64,000 nt of DNA from Undaria pinnatifida (lineage: Eukaryota; Sar; Phaeophyceae; Laminariales; Alariaceae): assembly GCA_012845835.1 (NCBI GenBank), contig JABAKD010000016.1, forward strand, positions 5,729,919 to 5,793,918, in the 5' to 3' direction. The first letter of the stretch is position 1, and each line of letters starts with the position of its first letter. The translations under genes and the position numbers were made by a program. Shown here piece by piece: positions 33,341-45,854 of this stretch. Under the pieces are notes generated by a model. That model worked only from the letters and a program-made list of their open reading frames with translations. It had not been told where the DNA came from and did no database searches.

Positions 33341-33774
33341 GAGTCAAATACGCACTATTTTTTCGTTCTTTCAGGTTTTATTCCACGGTTATTATGCCCG
33401 AGCTGTGCCAGTCTTAGTTCCATTTATGATGTCGTTTTGCTTTGAACACCCCATTTTTTGTGTTTGGAATTTGTTTGTAACCGGGGGGCCATGAATCCTG
33501 GATACAAATCGCTCTAATTCGTCCGTTTATATTGCGTTTGGTGCTGTTGTTGCTGTTCAAATGTTTCTCATCCTCATTTTGAGCGTGCTTGCTCGGCACG
33601 CCAACCTGATAGAGGCTTAAAATCGCTTTTTTGTGTGATCTATCATGCAAATAGCTGGTCGAATTGCGCTCGCATTGTAAATGTTTGCCGTATACGGAAG
33701 TATGCGAGAAAACCCGAGTCGGTCGAAATAATTGTGAGCTTATTGGGTCAAAGCCTACTAGCCAATCACGAATA
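33341..33774. other. Stretch between satellite and HP copy B, nothing recognised
   Basis: It holds scattered pieces of the neighbouring satellite, some inverted, such as TTGGGTCAAAGCCT near 33740. No gene is seen. Confidence 0.45.
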
Positions 33775-35095
33775 AGCAATGGGGTCGGGGTTGACACGCC
33801 GTGCGGGGAGGTATCGCCCCGGGAGATCATCCTTATAGTCCCTGCGTTGTTGGAGCTGTAGAGATTCGGAGGATTTCTGAACCGTTGATGGGGCCCTATC
33901 TCCCCCGTGTGCGACGGAACCGCCCCCCATTGGTTGGTGAGCCTCTGTCATCCTCCTAGGGTGGGGCGGGGCCGTGGAGCTCGAATCAATCAGCGATTTT
34001 AGCCGTCGGAGTTGGGCTTTCTACACCGTCAGGGGCGGTGATGACCCCAGAGAACTCGGTTTTATTCCCCGGTTTGTCTAACTTTTAGAGATATAGAATG
34101 ACCTCTGGACCGGGGGTGGAGCCCTATCGTTCCTGGGTCGAGCTGACTCTATAATATACGACCCCCAGCCAATCAGAGATCGGCCGGTCGTTGGGATTGG
34201 GGACTATTTCCATACTGTGCGGGGAGGTATCAATTGATCCTGGTGATATACGTGTTCGTTCCCGGGTTGTCGGAGTTGTATATGTAGTCCATGGGTGCAT
34301 GGACTATGGTCCTGGGATGGACCCTATCGTCCCCAGATGACGGTTACTTTATGTACGATCCTTGGCCAATGAGCGACCAGCGATCAGACAAAAAGGCCTG
34401 ACCAGGTAATACATGTTTTTTTTTCAGTTTCGTCTAGAACTCGAGCCTGAACTTCTTAACTGCCATATTCTTAGTTCAGTGCTATCCCGTACTACTAATA
34501 CTCTATCTAACATATAGCAACAAGTAGCAGCATTACTATTAAACTAGCATTCGAGGAATTGAATGACGAAGGGAGCAACACCGTGTTTCACGCATAGAAT
34601 ACCGTCAGCAAGTCTCTCCACGATCAGACTATACACACAGACAGTCGGTCTGCGAGCCTCGGATCTAGATACTATCATGCATGGTGTGGCAGAAGCTGGC
34701 TCAGTGCGCGCCTCTCAGTGGCGACGTAGAGAACATGCAGCATACATGGCCACCCTCTTGCTGGCCCTGGATGCTTGGTTGAGTCAAAACGTCAAGAAAC
34801 GCACTTGAAACGTCTCCTGGTGGCCTGACTAGAGGGTCAGTCTGCGTGGGCTCGGATTTATCCGAATAAGATATGATGAAGCTCGGAATCGGATTCGCGC
34901 CAGAAACGGCATAAGCAAGTAGTCCACTGTTAGCCCATATCGATCTCTTGGCATTACTTTACATTCTACACGCGTAGACTATGTGTGTACGGTAACGATT
35001 GTTACTCTCTATCGAATATTGAATCAAACAAGTCGAAGTGCTGCCTTGCCCTACCCGGAGCATGGGCGTCGCCGGCACCCATGCGGAGCCCTTGT
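33775..35095 (+). mobile_element. Hairpin-ended repeat element, copy B (family HP)
   Basis: Three diverged units of about 190 bp (heads near 33782, 34010 and 34195) are followed by a unique part matching copy A. It has CTCTTGGCATT at 34945-34955, a hairpin at 35060-35084 and the terminus AGCCCTTGT at 35095. After the T, copies A, B and C all diverge. Fewer repeat units than in copy A suggest array expansion or loss after copying. Confidence 0.65.
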
Positions 35096-35177
35096 GTCTA
35101 AATATACCTACGTAGTAAAAGTGAACCCGAGTGTCGGTCGAGGTGTTGAAACACCACGTGTCCGAGCCTGTATCAGG

Positions 35178-35365
35178 CTGCTGTAAGCACGCCGGACTGC
35201 TGTGTGTAGCAGTGCCGATCAAACCGACCTGCTGTGTGTAGCAGCGTCAATCAAACCGAATTGCTGTGTGTCACAGTTTCAGTGCTAAAATAAAGACTGT
35301 TACGTGCAGCAGTGCCAATCAAACCGAACTGTTGTGTGTAACAGTCAGCGCTAAAATAATGCTCC
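35178..35365. repeat. Tandem repeat of about 42 bp
   Basis: Units carry CTGCTGTGTGTAGCAGTG followed by ATCAAACCGA; about four diverged copies are visible. A GTGCTAAAATAA piece appears in two. It lies in the leader region of the swollen Copia fossil. Confidence 0.75.
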
Positions 35366-35536
35366 CGATTATGGGCCGGGAGGCTGAATTTACTGAAAAC
35401 CGAGCTAGGGCGGGCCGCTGAAAAACAAAACTCATGATGAACTGCCGTGAGTGCAATCCTTAGCTGCTGCTCCAAGGCTCCGGGTCCACGAAGGTTCCCG
35501 ATGCCGCACCACGCTGAAAACGGGGCTCAAACAACC

Positions 35537-36204
35537 TATTAAAGAAACCACCAGATGATACTCCGCAGTAGGCTGCGAAGGCTGGTGCAGGTGGCAGTTA
35601 GACCGACCGAGCAGACACGCTGTGTTGAGGATGTGAACGGTTGATGACGCTTGAAAAATGGGCCGCTTGTGGGCAAGAAAACCGATGAACTGTGATAAAT
35701 TTAGATACTGGATGACAAGTGTGAGCAGGAGAGGGTGCCGCACCTTGTTTCCTCGACTTCTACCGAGTTTTCTAGTTCCAGAACCCTACGAGTACGTGTA
35801 CGAGGTCTAGATTACTGGTTGTGCTCGAGAAGCCTAAAGACGGACGCAGGACTGTCAAGAACTTTCCTTGTTAGTTCTCGAATGTTCCTAAAATACGATC
35901 TACATAGAACTCTCACCCTAGAACATAAAACCAGTTACAGGGACAATGATTCCTGTAGTGAGCAACATCAATATCACGACTGCTGTTTTCTGTGCGGCGT
36001 CATCTTGTACTTGGAGTCCGATAGGTTTATCCTATGCTACGATACGCATTGACTACGAGAGTACGGTGGCAATATCACACTGATGAACAACTCTGTAGGC
36101 TACCTGCCACTGCTGGGGCGCTGCAGCAAGTGCTAACAGGGCGCTGTACATTCGCTACTGAACATTGATAAAGGCCATAGGCTGACGATACCTATTTCTT
36201 AACA
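35537..36204 (-). repeat. 5' LTR of the swollen Copia fossil
   Basis: Direct partner of 19633-20304. On the minus strand it starts TGTTAAGAAATAGG at 36204 and ends TTTAATA, with the primer-binding-like GGTTGTTTGAGCC at once after it. Confidence 0.83.
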
Positions 36205-36209
36205 GAGCC

Positions 36210-37387
36210 ATCGCCGGGAGAGACTTGTCACGCTCCCCGCTCGCCAAGTTGGGAACCATCGGCCGTTGTGTCGCCGGGGACACGGTGGGATGGTGTCTAA
36301 GGCGGGCGTGGCGCGGGAGTGCGGTGGCTGGGGACCGAGTGGGGAGCGGTAGAGCGGGTCACAAAATACGTGGAAGTGTGGTGAGCTAAAGCTTTATTTT
36401 TCCCCATCCGCCAGAGGATGAAAAAAAAAAAAAGTCACGCGAAATGAATGCTGAAGCCCAATGTTTTTGAGAACCATAATGAGACTACTGCTATGACGTT
36501 AGCGTATTATTAGACTATATAGTAAGGATACTATAATATTTTCACTTTGCTTCGAGCCGGTACATAAAAAACAAGAAAAAGAGGGAGAAGCAAAATAAAA
36601 AGGAACATAATATCGGACAATGTACACACCGAGACTTGAACCCAGAGAAAATCAACAAAGCAATTAACTTGAAAAAAAAAAGTGAGCTCGCCGAGATTCT
36701 AACTCGCCCAACCCCGTCACGCTGCTGTTGTGCGATCACGACTGGTAAAAAAAAAAGCGTTATATCTACGACTACGAACTTGACTTTTCACCATAGAGCT
36801 TAGGCAAAAAACACGATTTTACAGGAGGTGTCACGACACAAAGCAAGAACGGTCGAAGCCGCCCCCGGCAGAGTCGGGAGGGGCGAGCAAGGTGAGGCAC
36901 GTTCAGGAACCAACGCGCCGAGAGGTGGACCTCAGCTCGAGATATCTCGAACACCGCTCAAAATGTGGTCTAAATCGGGCCCTTCGGCTGCTCTCGTACA
37001 AAGGCCAACATATTTATACACATATTTCGCTTTGTTGTTAGGGACAACAACTGTTAACAGTAGAAGATGGAGAACTTTATCGATATACATTGTCGGCGAC
37101 AACAGATTGTGGAAGGTGCCTATCCATAGATATTATTATCGATTTAGCCTACAGGCTGACTGCTGGACCGTTGCGTGCCTCGGCGTCGTGTCACCACTAA
37201 TCCCATGTAAGCCCTTCAAATTGCCCCTGGTTGAATAAGTAGCCGCCGGCACGGACCACCAACAACCCTGATCCCACGCCGACCAAAATCGAGGGTCGGC
37301 CGCAGCAAATCGATCGGCGAGCAAACACTTTTCACGAATATGTGGTAAGCTCGTACCCCCCCGTCTCGTCTCTCAACTTCTTATCAG
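36210..37387. other. Upstream of armadillo gene: tRNA-like relics and possible 5' exon
   Basis: Bases 36210-36360 are G-rich; 36361-36435 repeats 6322-6370. Two minus-strand tRNA 3'-half-like pieces lie at about 36625-36655 (GGGTTCAAGTCTC) and 36685-36745, the latter followed by a T run that could stop RNA polymerase III. Frames at 36828-37238 could contain 5' exons or promoter of the armadillo gene but have no recognisable domain. Confidence 0.4.
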
Positions 37388-37470
37388 GACGGGTTGAGTT
37401 TCTTCGTCCATTCTTGACTCGGTTTGGATTATTTCCTCCACGTCGCAATCCGGACAGTGCTCCAATACGC

Positions 37471-40400
37471 ATGGAAGAACTTCGTGCACTTGTGCGCAAG
37501 TGGAATCTACACCACAAAAGAAACTTCTGGAGGGAAAATCCTTCCAAGGACGATGTCGTTACCGCTTTGAATCGGCATATCAGACACATGAAGATGGTGC
37601 ACGACAACATCGAGAACAAGAAAGCGGAGAGGCGAGAAGCCGACAGAAAGCGGCAGGTGCAGAACACAGCTGGAGAAGGTAACAACCCTCCGAGGATGGC
37701 ATCCCTGAAAGTAAGACCTCCGATCGAAAATGCCTCCGAACATTGCTTGTACAGCGACGGAGTGGCTCTTCGCGGACTTCCGCGAAAGGTAGATTCCATC
37801 TCCCCCGCCGATTGTGTGGAGACGGGCATAATTTACATGTCTCGATGGGGGCAAGATGGCACAAAAGATGGCGAGGAACCCGCAAGCGGTAGGACTGAGC
37901 AGGCTGCAATTCAAGAGGACTTTGGGCAGAGAAGCATCTCTCCTCAACTCGCCGAAACGAAAGACGACCGAAACGCAGACGACGCGCTAGGCTCCAAGAA
38001 CACTGCGAGCAAGTTGCAAGCGCAACGGAAGTGCTCATTGGCCCTTCTCAACATGACCATGCGTGATCAGGTACTAAACCGGGCCTCTTGCAAGGGTCGA
38101 TGGGTACTACGTGCGCGTACACGTTACTGCGCGCCTGTATTGTGCTTGAGTTGCATCTCACCCCCTTTAGTGTCATGTTCATTTTCGACTGCCATGCGAT
38201 GCAGATGAGCAAGGCCTTCTTAGACGAATATGGTCTACTCCCGCCGCTGCTAGGGATCATGCATGTCAAACAGGCCGTCGATGTGCTACTCATGGGTCTG
38301 GCATGCGTGATGAACATCTTGAGCGAAGAATACAAGATCAACAAGTTTGTTGAAGCCGGCCTCGTGGGAGTCGCTAGACTACTTTCGGGCCACGAAGACG
38401 AGCTTGTCCAGCAATACGTCGCCGGAATTCTTCTTGCGGTTTCTTCCTGTTCGGGCCTGGAGGAATGGCTGGTTAGTGCGAGTCTTTCCGTTTCCCATCG
38501 AATGCCGCCCTTCCGTTCCCCGTCGGTTCCCTGCCCTTTCGTTTCCCGTCGTATGCACGCCCTATCGCACAACGGAGTAAAGCCGTGTTTCCTGCACCGT
38601 CTGACCTAGCTTTCCGTTTTTCACAGGTTCAAGATGGTGCGCTTCCGGCGCTCAATTCACTTGCAAAGAGTTCGAAGGTCCTCACTGCCCAGCTCGCTAC
38701 TGGCGGTCTTGTAAATGTCGCCATAACCTTGACAGCTTCACAGGCAGACTCCATGCAACGGGTGGTGGTGCGAACCATTACAAACCTGCTTGCTGGTGCT
38801 TGCGACGGAGACTGCCTCCACTTTTGCGCTTTGGCAACGAAAAACATGACAGTTCTCGACAACGTCAGAGCGTACCTAGATGATCAGGTGGCAGGCATCG
38901 CAATGGACATTCTAGCAAGACTTGAGTCTGGAAGCGACGACACGGTCATCCTATGCACTCGGACACTTTTCAACTGCCTCGGCGTCAAGCAATCGAGAGC
39001 TAGGGCTATCGACAAAAATATTGTAGCCGAATGCCAAAGAGTGATGTGCGTTTGTGGTGCCGATGCAAGGCACAGCTGCACCGTTCTACTGGCAGAGCTC
39101 TCCAAATACAGCGACGTGGCGAACCGCCTGCTGGATGAAGGAATCATGGAAATCTTTTCCACGAACCTAAGCTCAACAGATCCAAGATCAGGTAAGCGGA
39201 GGCAACGTCAGTAGCTGGGCTAGTACCGACTGTAAAATCTACAACTTTCAGTTAGTTGCCCCATGTCTTTGATTCGGCGGCCTCGCGTAATAATTTGTTT
39301 TCGAGAACTGCACTCGGCGATATTGCGTTGATTGATTCTTCCAGCGCGGGCATGACGTAACTGTTGCAGGCCGGGGGCGTATACCACCGTCAACCAACGA
39401 GTGGGTTTCTTGACGTAACAATTCAGCGTGAAATGTTTTGCAGGATGGTGCTGTTCATACACGAGTACGAAATGACTTATTCACGCCCTATTATCTGCTC
39501 TCCACCACGCCCGCAGTCGCTATATCCGCGGCTGGTTTGAGCAATTTGGCGGCGGATCCAGCCAACCATTGGCGTGTTCTCGAGTCAAATAACATGATTA
39601 AAATGTTACTCCGGGCACTGGTTCTCGACCATCCTTCGGCACAGCATCACATTCTCCGCCTGTTATGCGCTCTCGTGTCGAACGAAGCCACGCAAGCAGA
39701 AGTCGTGTCTTCAGGGGTTGTTCGGGCAGTGCAAGAGATGGGAAATATGAGTACGCACGCACCTTCGATCAGCCTCATCCTGTTCAACATTTCTTGCAAT
39801 TCTCAACTCTCCGGCAGGTATGCGCTGGTCTCTGTCATTTTTCTTGTGGGGGATCATAATCTGTACTGTACGCCAGGCATATGAATTGTTAACTGAGCGA
39901 AATGGTGTTGGCTCGTTTTCACTGTAAACGACTCATGCCCAGTGCACGATCTTACGCACTGACTCTTGGTACACAGGCCCTTGCCTATGCACGCATGGCC
40001 GTCGTCGTAGGGCCGTTATTCACTCGCTCGAGATATCGGTTTCACGTTAGGTCCGTGCAAGCCGAGGTTGACCGGACGGTGCCGATGATATACAGCCATC
40101 AGGCAATCTAATATGCGCGCCATTGGGTTTTTAGTCACGTGACTTCTTGTCTTTGATATCTTGTCCCTGGCTTTGCCCATGAAGCCTCATCAAGTGACTA
40201 TTGACGTTGCATATGCGCCTGTGCGCAAGTCCCACGATTTCTGCACCGCGCCCAAGATATGTCCGTACGTGCGCTACGAGCGCCGGGAGCACGACAATAT
40301 AAGCCCGCTCATTCCCCCTTGTCCACCCGCTCATTCTTTCTTATGTGACCCTAGCTTGCTGGAGGAAAGCCTCAATATTCCCATGCTGGTGGACCTCATG

Positions 40401-43400
40401 AAGAAGCACAAAACACCCGTGCAGGCTGCCTGCCTTGGGGTAATTCAGAATTTGTCCTTAACAAGCGACTTCCACCAACAATTGCTTGCGCAAGGCGTAT
40501 TGGAAGCGCTTGACTCTACGAAAGACGTTGATGGAGGAGTCCTCAGTGCACAATGCGCTGCAGTTCTATACAATTTTTCACTCCACGAGAAGAGCATTAC
40601 GCAAATGATGGACCTCGGGGGCATCTTCTTGGTGACACATTTGTCCTACTCAAACGTCGTTAAGGTGAGCAAACATTTTGTGCGATGACAGCTCGTCGGG
40701 AAGTGTATGTTTAATCCTGTAGGCGGTGCGGAGGACGCATTGGTTAGTGAAGTTTGCCTATCGTAGCTTGGCCATACCTCCCTGTTCCAGCAGAAAAATG
40801 ACACACTGCGACGCGATAGAACTGCAATTTGGCGACGATAAGGTTATTTGGTGTCGTATCCGTCTGACACTGGAATATTCAGGTTGTCATATTTACTCTG
40901 TTGATGATCCTATCCGATATTCAATACTGCTTCAAATTCGCGAGAAGTTTTTATTTTCTCACTTTGCGCCCTGACCATGGTTTGCGACCCCAAGACACAA
41001 TTCCGGTGCGTTGTTGGCCAGGTTTTCATCAAATATATATATATATATATATTCTCCCTGAAACCGACGCTCGCTGTTGCCTTTGATGCCGGCCGCCTCT
41101 CGGTGCCGTAGACAAAACAGCTCTGCGCGGCCGCCTTCTGCAACGTGACGATACACAAGGTAATCACCGATGAGAGCTTCTTGGCATCCCTACTGCTGCT
41201 ATCAACATCGACGGAGGCCGCACTTGTTTTGTGCTGCGCCAAGGCCTTGAGAAATTTATCGTCTTACCCGCGAGGTCGTTCTTCCCTCGGCAGCAACAAG
41301 AACGTGGTGCCGGCTCTTATTGCCATGATGCGATCTGGAGTCAAGGATGCCGCTCAAGTTCAGTTTTTGTCCGCGATTGCTTTGTGCAACGTTTTAAGCG
41401 TTTGTGTTCAAAAAGAACACGTTGCGTCCCTGGTGAAGGAGGGGATGATCCAAGATCTTATTGCCGTCACCGTGCTCCGCGTGGAGGAAGTCAAGACGAA
41501 GGAAGCGTTGGCAAAGGCCATATTCAATTTGTTGGCGAGGGAAGATACTCGAAGACTGATCGCCGATCAGGACGCGGTATTTGCGTTGGTGCGGTTGACC
41601 AGGCTACAGAGCCCAGATCTCAACACCATATGCGTGCGAGCGTTATATAACTTGACGTGTGAAATGTCACGTTATGAAGGTAAGCTGTTAGAGATGGAGG
41701 CAGAACGCGTGTTGGTCGTCCAGGCATCCTTTCCAAATGGAGGCGTTGACGTAAAGAAGATGTGCGGGGCCGCGCTAACGATGATATCCTCTGCCGGGAA
41801 GTCGGCGAGTTGCGCCCTTGCGAAAACGGGAATCGTCGGCGCCCTGCGAGCCATTATGTGCGTTAAGGACAAAGATGCCCTTGAGCACGTCGCGACAACT
41901 GCTTTCAACCTGAGCCGCGAGGATAGCTGTCGACCAGCCTTGGCAGCCCAAGATGTCACCAGCGTCCTCGTTTCCCTGCACAAGATAGGACACACTATCG
42001 TGAAGCACCTCTGCGTGGCCACCATGTGCAATCTCTCTTCTTCTCTTGCAGCGCTACAGAACTCGACCTCGCGCGCAGCGCTCAGTGTGCTAGCCACCAC
42101 CGTGCGCACTAGCTCTCTGTCTTTGACATCCCGCCTGGATGCTCTACGGGCGGTGGTGAATCTTGTCACACATCACCCTCCTGCACGAGAAGCAGCTGTA
42201 GAGTCGGGCACAACCTCCGCTCTTTGCGTCATCCTCAAGGTGAGACGGGATTTTCGAGTCTGGCGCATTTTTGTTGCTCAAGTCGTCCTACCAGGTATTC
42301 GATGACCACGGGTGTTCGCTTAATGGGCAAAAACGGTCGTTCCGATATATGGCGGGCCTGATCTGAAGTATAGGATTGCAATACGAAACGTCCACGGTAA
42401 GCGTTGGGCAGGCTTCTGTGTCGGTCGCGAGGCGAGCCAGGTGGGATTTTTTCTTGCCGACCCAGTCAAATAGCGTGGGCCAGATATAAATGTGACGAGG
42501 CCTGATTGATTATTACGCTTCAACGGTATAATATAAGAACATGGTGTTCATAGTGCATCGGGATGTCTTGTGGGCGTCCACCATGGAGGCGAGATTGGGG
42601 AACTCGCCTCACAGAATGACCACCTCCTACACTAGATGGCACGTTCACCGCTGGCCACAATCACCAGTCGATAGTGGCGGCTCTTACGCACTCACTCATG
42701 ATTTGGTTGCCCTGCCGCTGCCCTCAACCGGACCTATCTTTTCGTTGCGCAGGCTCTTGTTAACGACGACGACAAGATTCTGGTCAGCAAGGCTCTCCGA
42801 GATATGTCGTCTTATACTCCGGGTCACCCTCAAATGATGAAGGAAGAGGCGTTGCCGGCATTAATGCGCCTTGCCAAGGTCGAAAGCGCTGAGATCAAGC
42901 AAGACGTGGCTACAGCCTTGTGTCGATTGTCAACAACGACGGAAATAGCCTTCGACATGGTGGACGACGGGCTACCGGAGGCACTGTACTGGCTTACGCT
43001 TGAAGATCTTTTGGGCCTGAACAAATCTGTTTGTCTACGATGTAGCGTGATTTGTCGCAACGTGGTTATCTCCGATGATGCGCTAAGGAGGGTTTCCACT
43101 GAAAGTGCGCGATTTTCGAAGGTGTTGAAGCGCCTGTCCGCTTCAAGTGACCCTGAGCTCCTTTCCAACGTGGCCATGGTGTGCTTGAGAATAACAGGAA
43201 TGCGCGAGTCTATGCTTGCGTTCCATAAAGGTGAGATACTAACCGTTAGTATATTGCAGGCGATCGCTGACCAACCACGACCCAAATGAGCAGGATATGG
43301 CGCATTGCGCTTGTCCGATAAAGCACACAGTCATCGCAAGCAAAGGCCAATATTTGACTATGATCCCGACACCCGAGTTTGTTTCTCCTCGTTGTTTTAA

Positions 43401-44033
43401 GCATATTCACACACCGCCGTGAAAGCTTTAATCGAAACGGCAGCTTTAATCGAAACGACAGCTTCAATCGAAACGGCAGTGTAGAAATCTCTTCGCCCAA
43501 AGGTGTTCTTGAGATCCGCGTGAACCTGTGCTCTACGTGTTTTTTGGTAACATTCTATGCGCAGTAGCTCATCGATACCCCCACCACTTCGCAGTTCGTT
43601 GGTGGCTTTTGTGAAGTAAAATCATTATCGCATTACAACCGTCAGAAACGCGTACCCAGAAAATCACATCGCCAGCAACAATGGTTCAGCTAACCCTCCT
43701 CGTATCCGTGTTTGGTACTGCGATGTCCTAGATGGACTGGTTGAGCACATGCTAGATCTTTCCGGAAGGGGCGACGAGACCGTGAAGCAAATGTGCAGCA
43801 CAGCATTGAACCAAGTTCCTCCGGATATGGTACAGTTTGACGACAAGATGGTGAACGTACTTGTCTCGTTGCTCACGGCCACGGGAAGCGCAACCACTGA
43901 CGACGGCAGCGTCGCCGTGCCAGAGCCGTCTGCGCATGATCTGAGACCGTGGAGTTTGCGATCTGCCTCTGTCCGTGAGAACCCTGTCGAAGCTCAGCCA
44001 TCTTGGATAAACTATGTTTGCCAAGGCTTCGAG
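37471..44033 (+). CDS. Armadillo-repeat protein, eight exons
   Basis: Exons are 37471-38070, 38205-38471, 38627-39191, 39517-39817, 40355-40664, 41112-42239, 42753-43230 and 43732-44033. All introns are GT-AG and every phase agrees (0,0,1,2,0,0,1), giving at least 1317 codons. Residues 1-45 (MEELRALVRKWNLHHKRNFW) look like a SAP-type helix-loop-helix. From residue about 190 onward it is a superhelix of ARM/HEAT-like repeats, with motifs such as ALRNLSSYPRG, AAAFCNVTIH and ALYNLTCEM. Such proteins are scaffolds in cytoplasm, nucleus or cilia; the partner is unknown. The ATG at 37471 is the first in frame after an acceptor-like TTATCAG at 37387, so an upstream exon is possible. The 3' end is unsure: the frame reads on to TGA at 44111, or a further short exon follows. 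Confidence 0.88.
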
Positions 44034-44261
44034 GTGAGAACACTTTGCATTATCACCTGCGGCGCGTTTTTTTCTGGAGTACTTACGGTCAATTTGCATG
44101 AGACGTTGTGATGTACTTGCAAGACCCCCACGACAATTATGTTTACTTCGCCGTGGGTATGCCAGTAGGACGAGCAAGGAGGAGCAAACCCGGGTGAACG
44201 ACCCATTGATCAGTTTACTTTCCTAACACAAAAATTGACGTTTACGTTGTAATAATACTGT
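44034..44261. other. Possible 3' end of armadillo gene
   Basis: If the last donor is not used, the frame continues 26 residues and stops at 44109-44111. Acceptors at about 44125 (TTGCAAG) and 44287 (TTTTCAG) are alternatives in a phase that would add 15 residues or 1 residue before a stop. The 44287 site lies in an LTR-like relic, which makes it less likely. Confidence 0.4.
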
Positions 44262-44720
44262 TAGCCCGTTGGTTATATAATTTTCAGAAATAGTCAACAG
44301 CAGCATATTGTCGTAATCAACGTTCATCAGAGACTGCACACACGTGCTACAGAGTAGCCCGTAACCTATCGAGCAACTCGTCAGTATGACAACGTCGTTC
44401 GTTCAAGCTTTTCTGGCCCACATAAGCGACATATTCCGCAAGAATCACCTGCTTCTTCTCTTTCCAAGTGCCAGCAAGGTAGTTTAAACGACTACCAGCG
44501 CAAACCTGTGCTACTACCTTCCAAGGATGTCCCGACACGACGTCCCAGTACATGACAATAGAGACCGCGCACTTTTCCTCAAGGGCTGTATTCTTTGTCG
44601 ATGTGGTAAACTCGCAACAAGATTCGAACCATTTGTTGCTGTGAGGTCGATTGGCTTGCACCTACCGAGCCGGCTGCGAAACCGTCGCATCGGTACTTGA
44701 GCCAATCAGCGTCGAGGTTG
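44262..44720 (+). repeat. Decayed LTR-like relic
   Basis: TGTTAGCCCG... is followed by AAATAGTCAACAGCAGC and ATTGTCGTAATCAACGTTCA, a diverged match to the start of the LTR at 56816 (CAGCCTATTGTCATTATCAA). The similarity continues weakly through GCTACAGAGTAGC. A minus-strand frame of 104 residues at 44347-44661 has no recognised domain. It is probably a solo LTR fossil of the TGTTAA family. Confidence 0.45.
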
Positions 44721-45117
44721 AGGTACCAGTACGAATCATACCATAAGGTTATAGGAATGCAATCGATCGTCGTTCCGATCCGATTCTTAAACTTTGGAAA
44801 ACATCAAGCTACAACCCTCCTGTGAATGCCAGGTTGTCGACCAAACCTTAGCATAGATATGGTCCAACTGAGGTCTCACCATTCTCCGAGGTTACGGATG
44901 TGTATCATAATTCTACGATTGTGGACGTCCGTATTCCAGTACTATTTGCTGTTATCGTCGGTCACTTGCTTTGTTCCGTGGGCAAGTACTGACTTACGAT
45001 GCACAGATATTCGTGGACTGCTAGGCAAGGGATGTCCCTCCTGCCTCAACACTTTGTCTCGTTCTCGTTGGGTCAAACCGTGCGTGATCAGACACTCCAA
45101 CCCGGCGCGTATTCCGC

Positions 45118-45720
45118 GCTACCAAGGCAAGAAAGGAAAGCTGTCACACATGTCAAGTCGAACCGGGGGTAACTCCCTCATTGGCAGTTACCTGTCACTC
45201 CGTAGTATATGCCTGACACACTGCTAGTACATCCAATCATTGTTCACATAATCCCGCGGTTCTCACGAAGCAAGGAGGTGATATGACTAGACGAGCAAGT
45301 GCGAAGGCAAGAAAGGAAAACTGTCACAGACGTCAGGTCGAACCGGGGGTAACTCCCCTCATTGGCAGTCACCTGGTAGTCCGTAGTGTATGCCTGACAC
45401 ATCGCTATTAACAGTACATCCAATCATGGTTCACTTGACCGTCTTCGGACTTTAGAGGCAAAAGTTGACGATGAAAAATGACGATTCCAGCGATAATTAC
45501 AGTGTGATTGGGGGACAACAAGAGTTGATGCCCCCGGACTATAATGCAAGGAGGCGTCCAACAATTGGCGTGGCATGGTCCTAGCCGTACGGCTGGGCGT
45601 TCACACCTCTCTTCACCGGTTGGTAGTGCTACAGTTGTATTTGCTTCATCGGTGTAGATGGGCCTCATACGGGTTAAGCCCGTGGTTCACACGAAGCAAG
45701 GGGGTGATATGATTAGACGA
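45118..45720. repeat. Local tandem duplication with an inserted segment
   Basis: A unit containing GGCAAGAAAGGAAAGCTGTC and GAACCGGGGGTAACTCC is present at about 45118-45300 and again at 45302-45720. The second copy is split by about 245 bp (about 45434-45679) absent from the first. The flanking halves (AATCATGGTTCAC and GTGGTTCACACGAAGC) share GGTTCAC, which could be a duplication around the insert. Confidence 0.7.
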
Positions 45721-45854
45721 ACAAGTGCGCAGTATATACACCAACTTTGTTGTACAATGACCGAGTCACTCCCCCCACTCCCCCTCTCCCAAATATTAAC
45801 GTGTTGTCTTGGGGGATCCTTGACGATCTGATCCTCAGAAGGGACAGGTGTACA

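Larger units (their letters stand above)
19633..36204 (-). mobile_element. Copia-type LTR retrotransposon fossil swollen by insertions
   Basis: Direct LTRs lie at 19633-20304 and 35537-36204, both starting TGTTAA(G/T)AAATA on the minus strand and ending in TTTAATA. Flanks are GAGCT at 19628-19632 and GAGCC at 36205-36209, an aged 5-bp duplication. A polypurine tract (GAGGGGGAG) at 20305-20313 precedes the left LTR. Right of the 5' LTR end, minus-strand GGTTGTTTGAGCC resembles the site after the LTR at 48195. Copia gag, RT and RNase H remnants lie at 21088-24600. About 10 kb of other elements sits between 24.65 and 35.1 kb. It is broken in many places and old. Confidence 0.82.

Noticed and set aside
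36685-36745. Working tRNA gene on the minus strand
   Set aside because: A T-run terminator and B-box-like site are present, but no matching acceptor stem or A box could be folded.
39442-39516. Alternative exon start after TTTTGCAG at 39443
   Set aside because: That acceptor gives the wrong phase and an early stop; the acceptor at 39516 keeps the frame and the armadillo motif.
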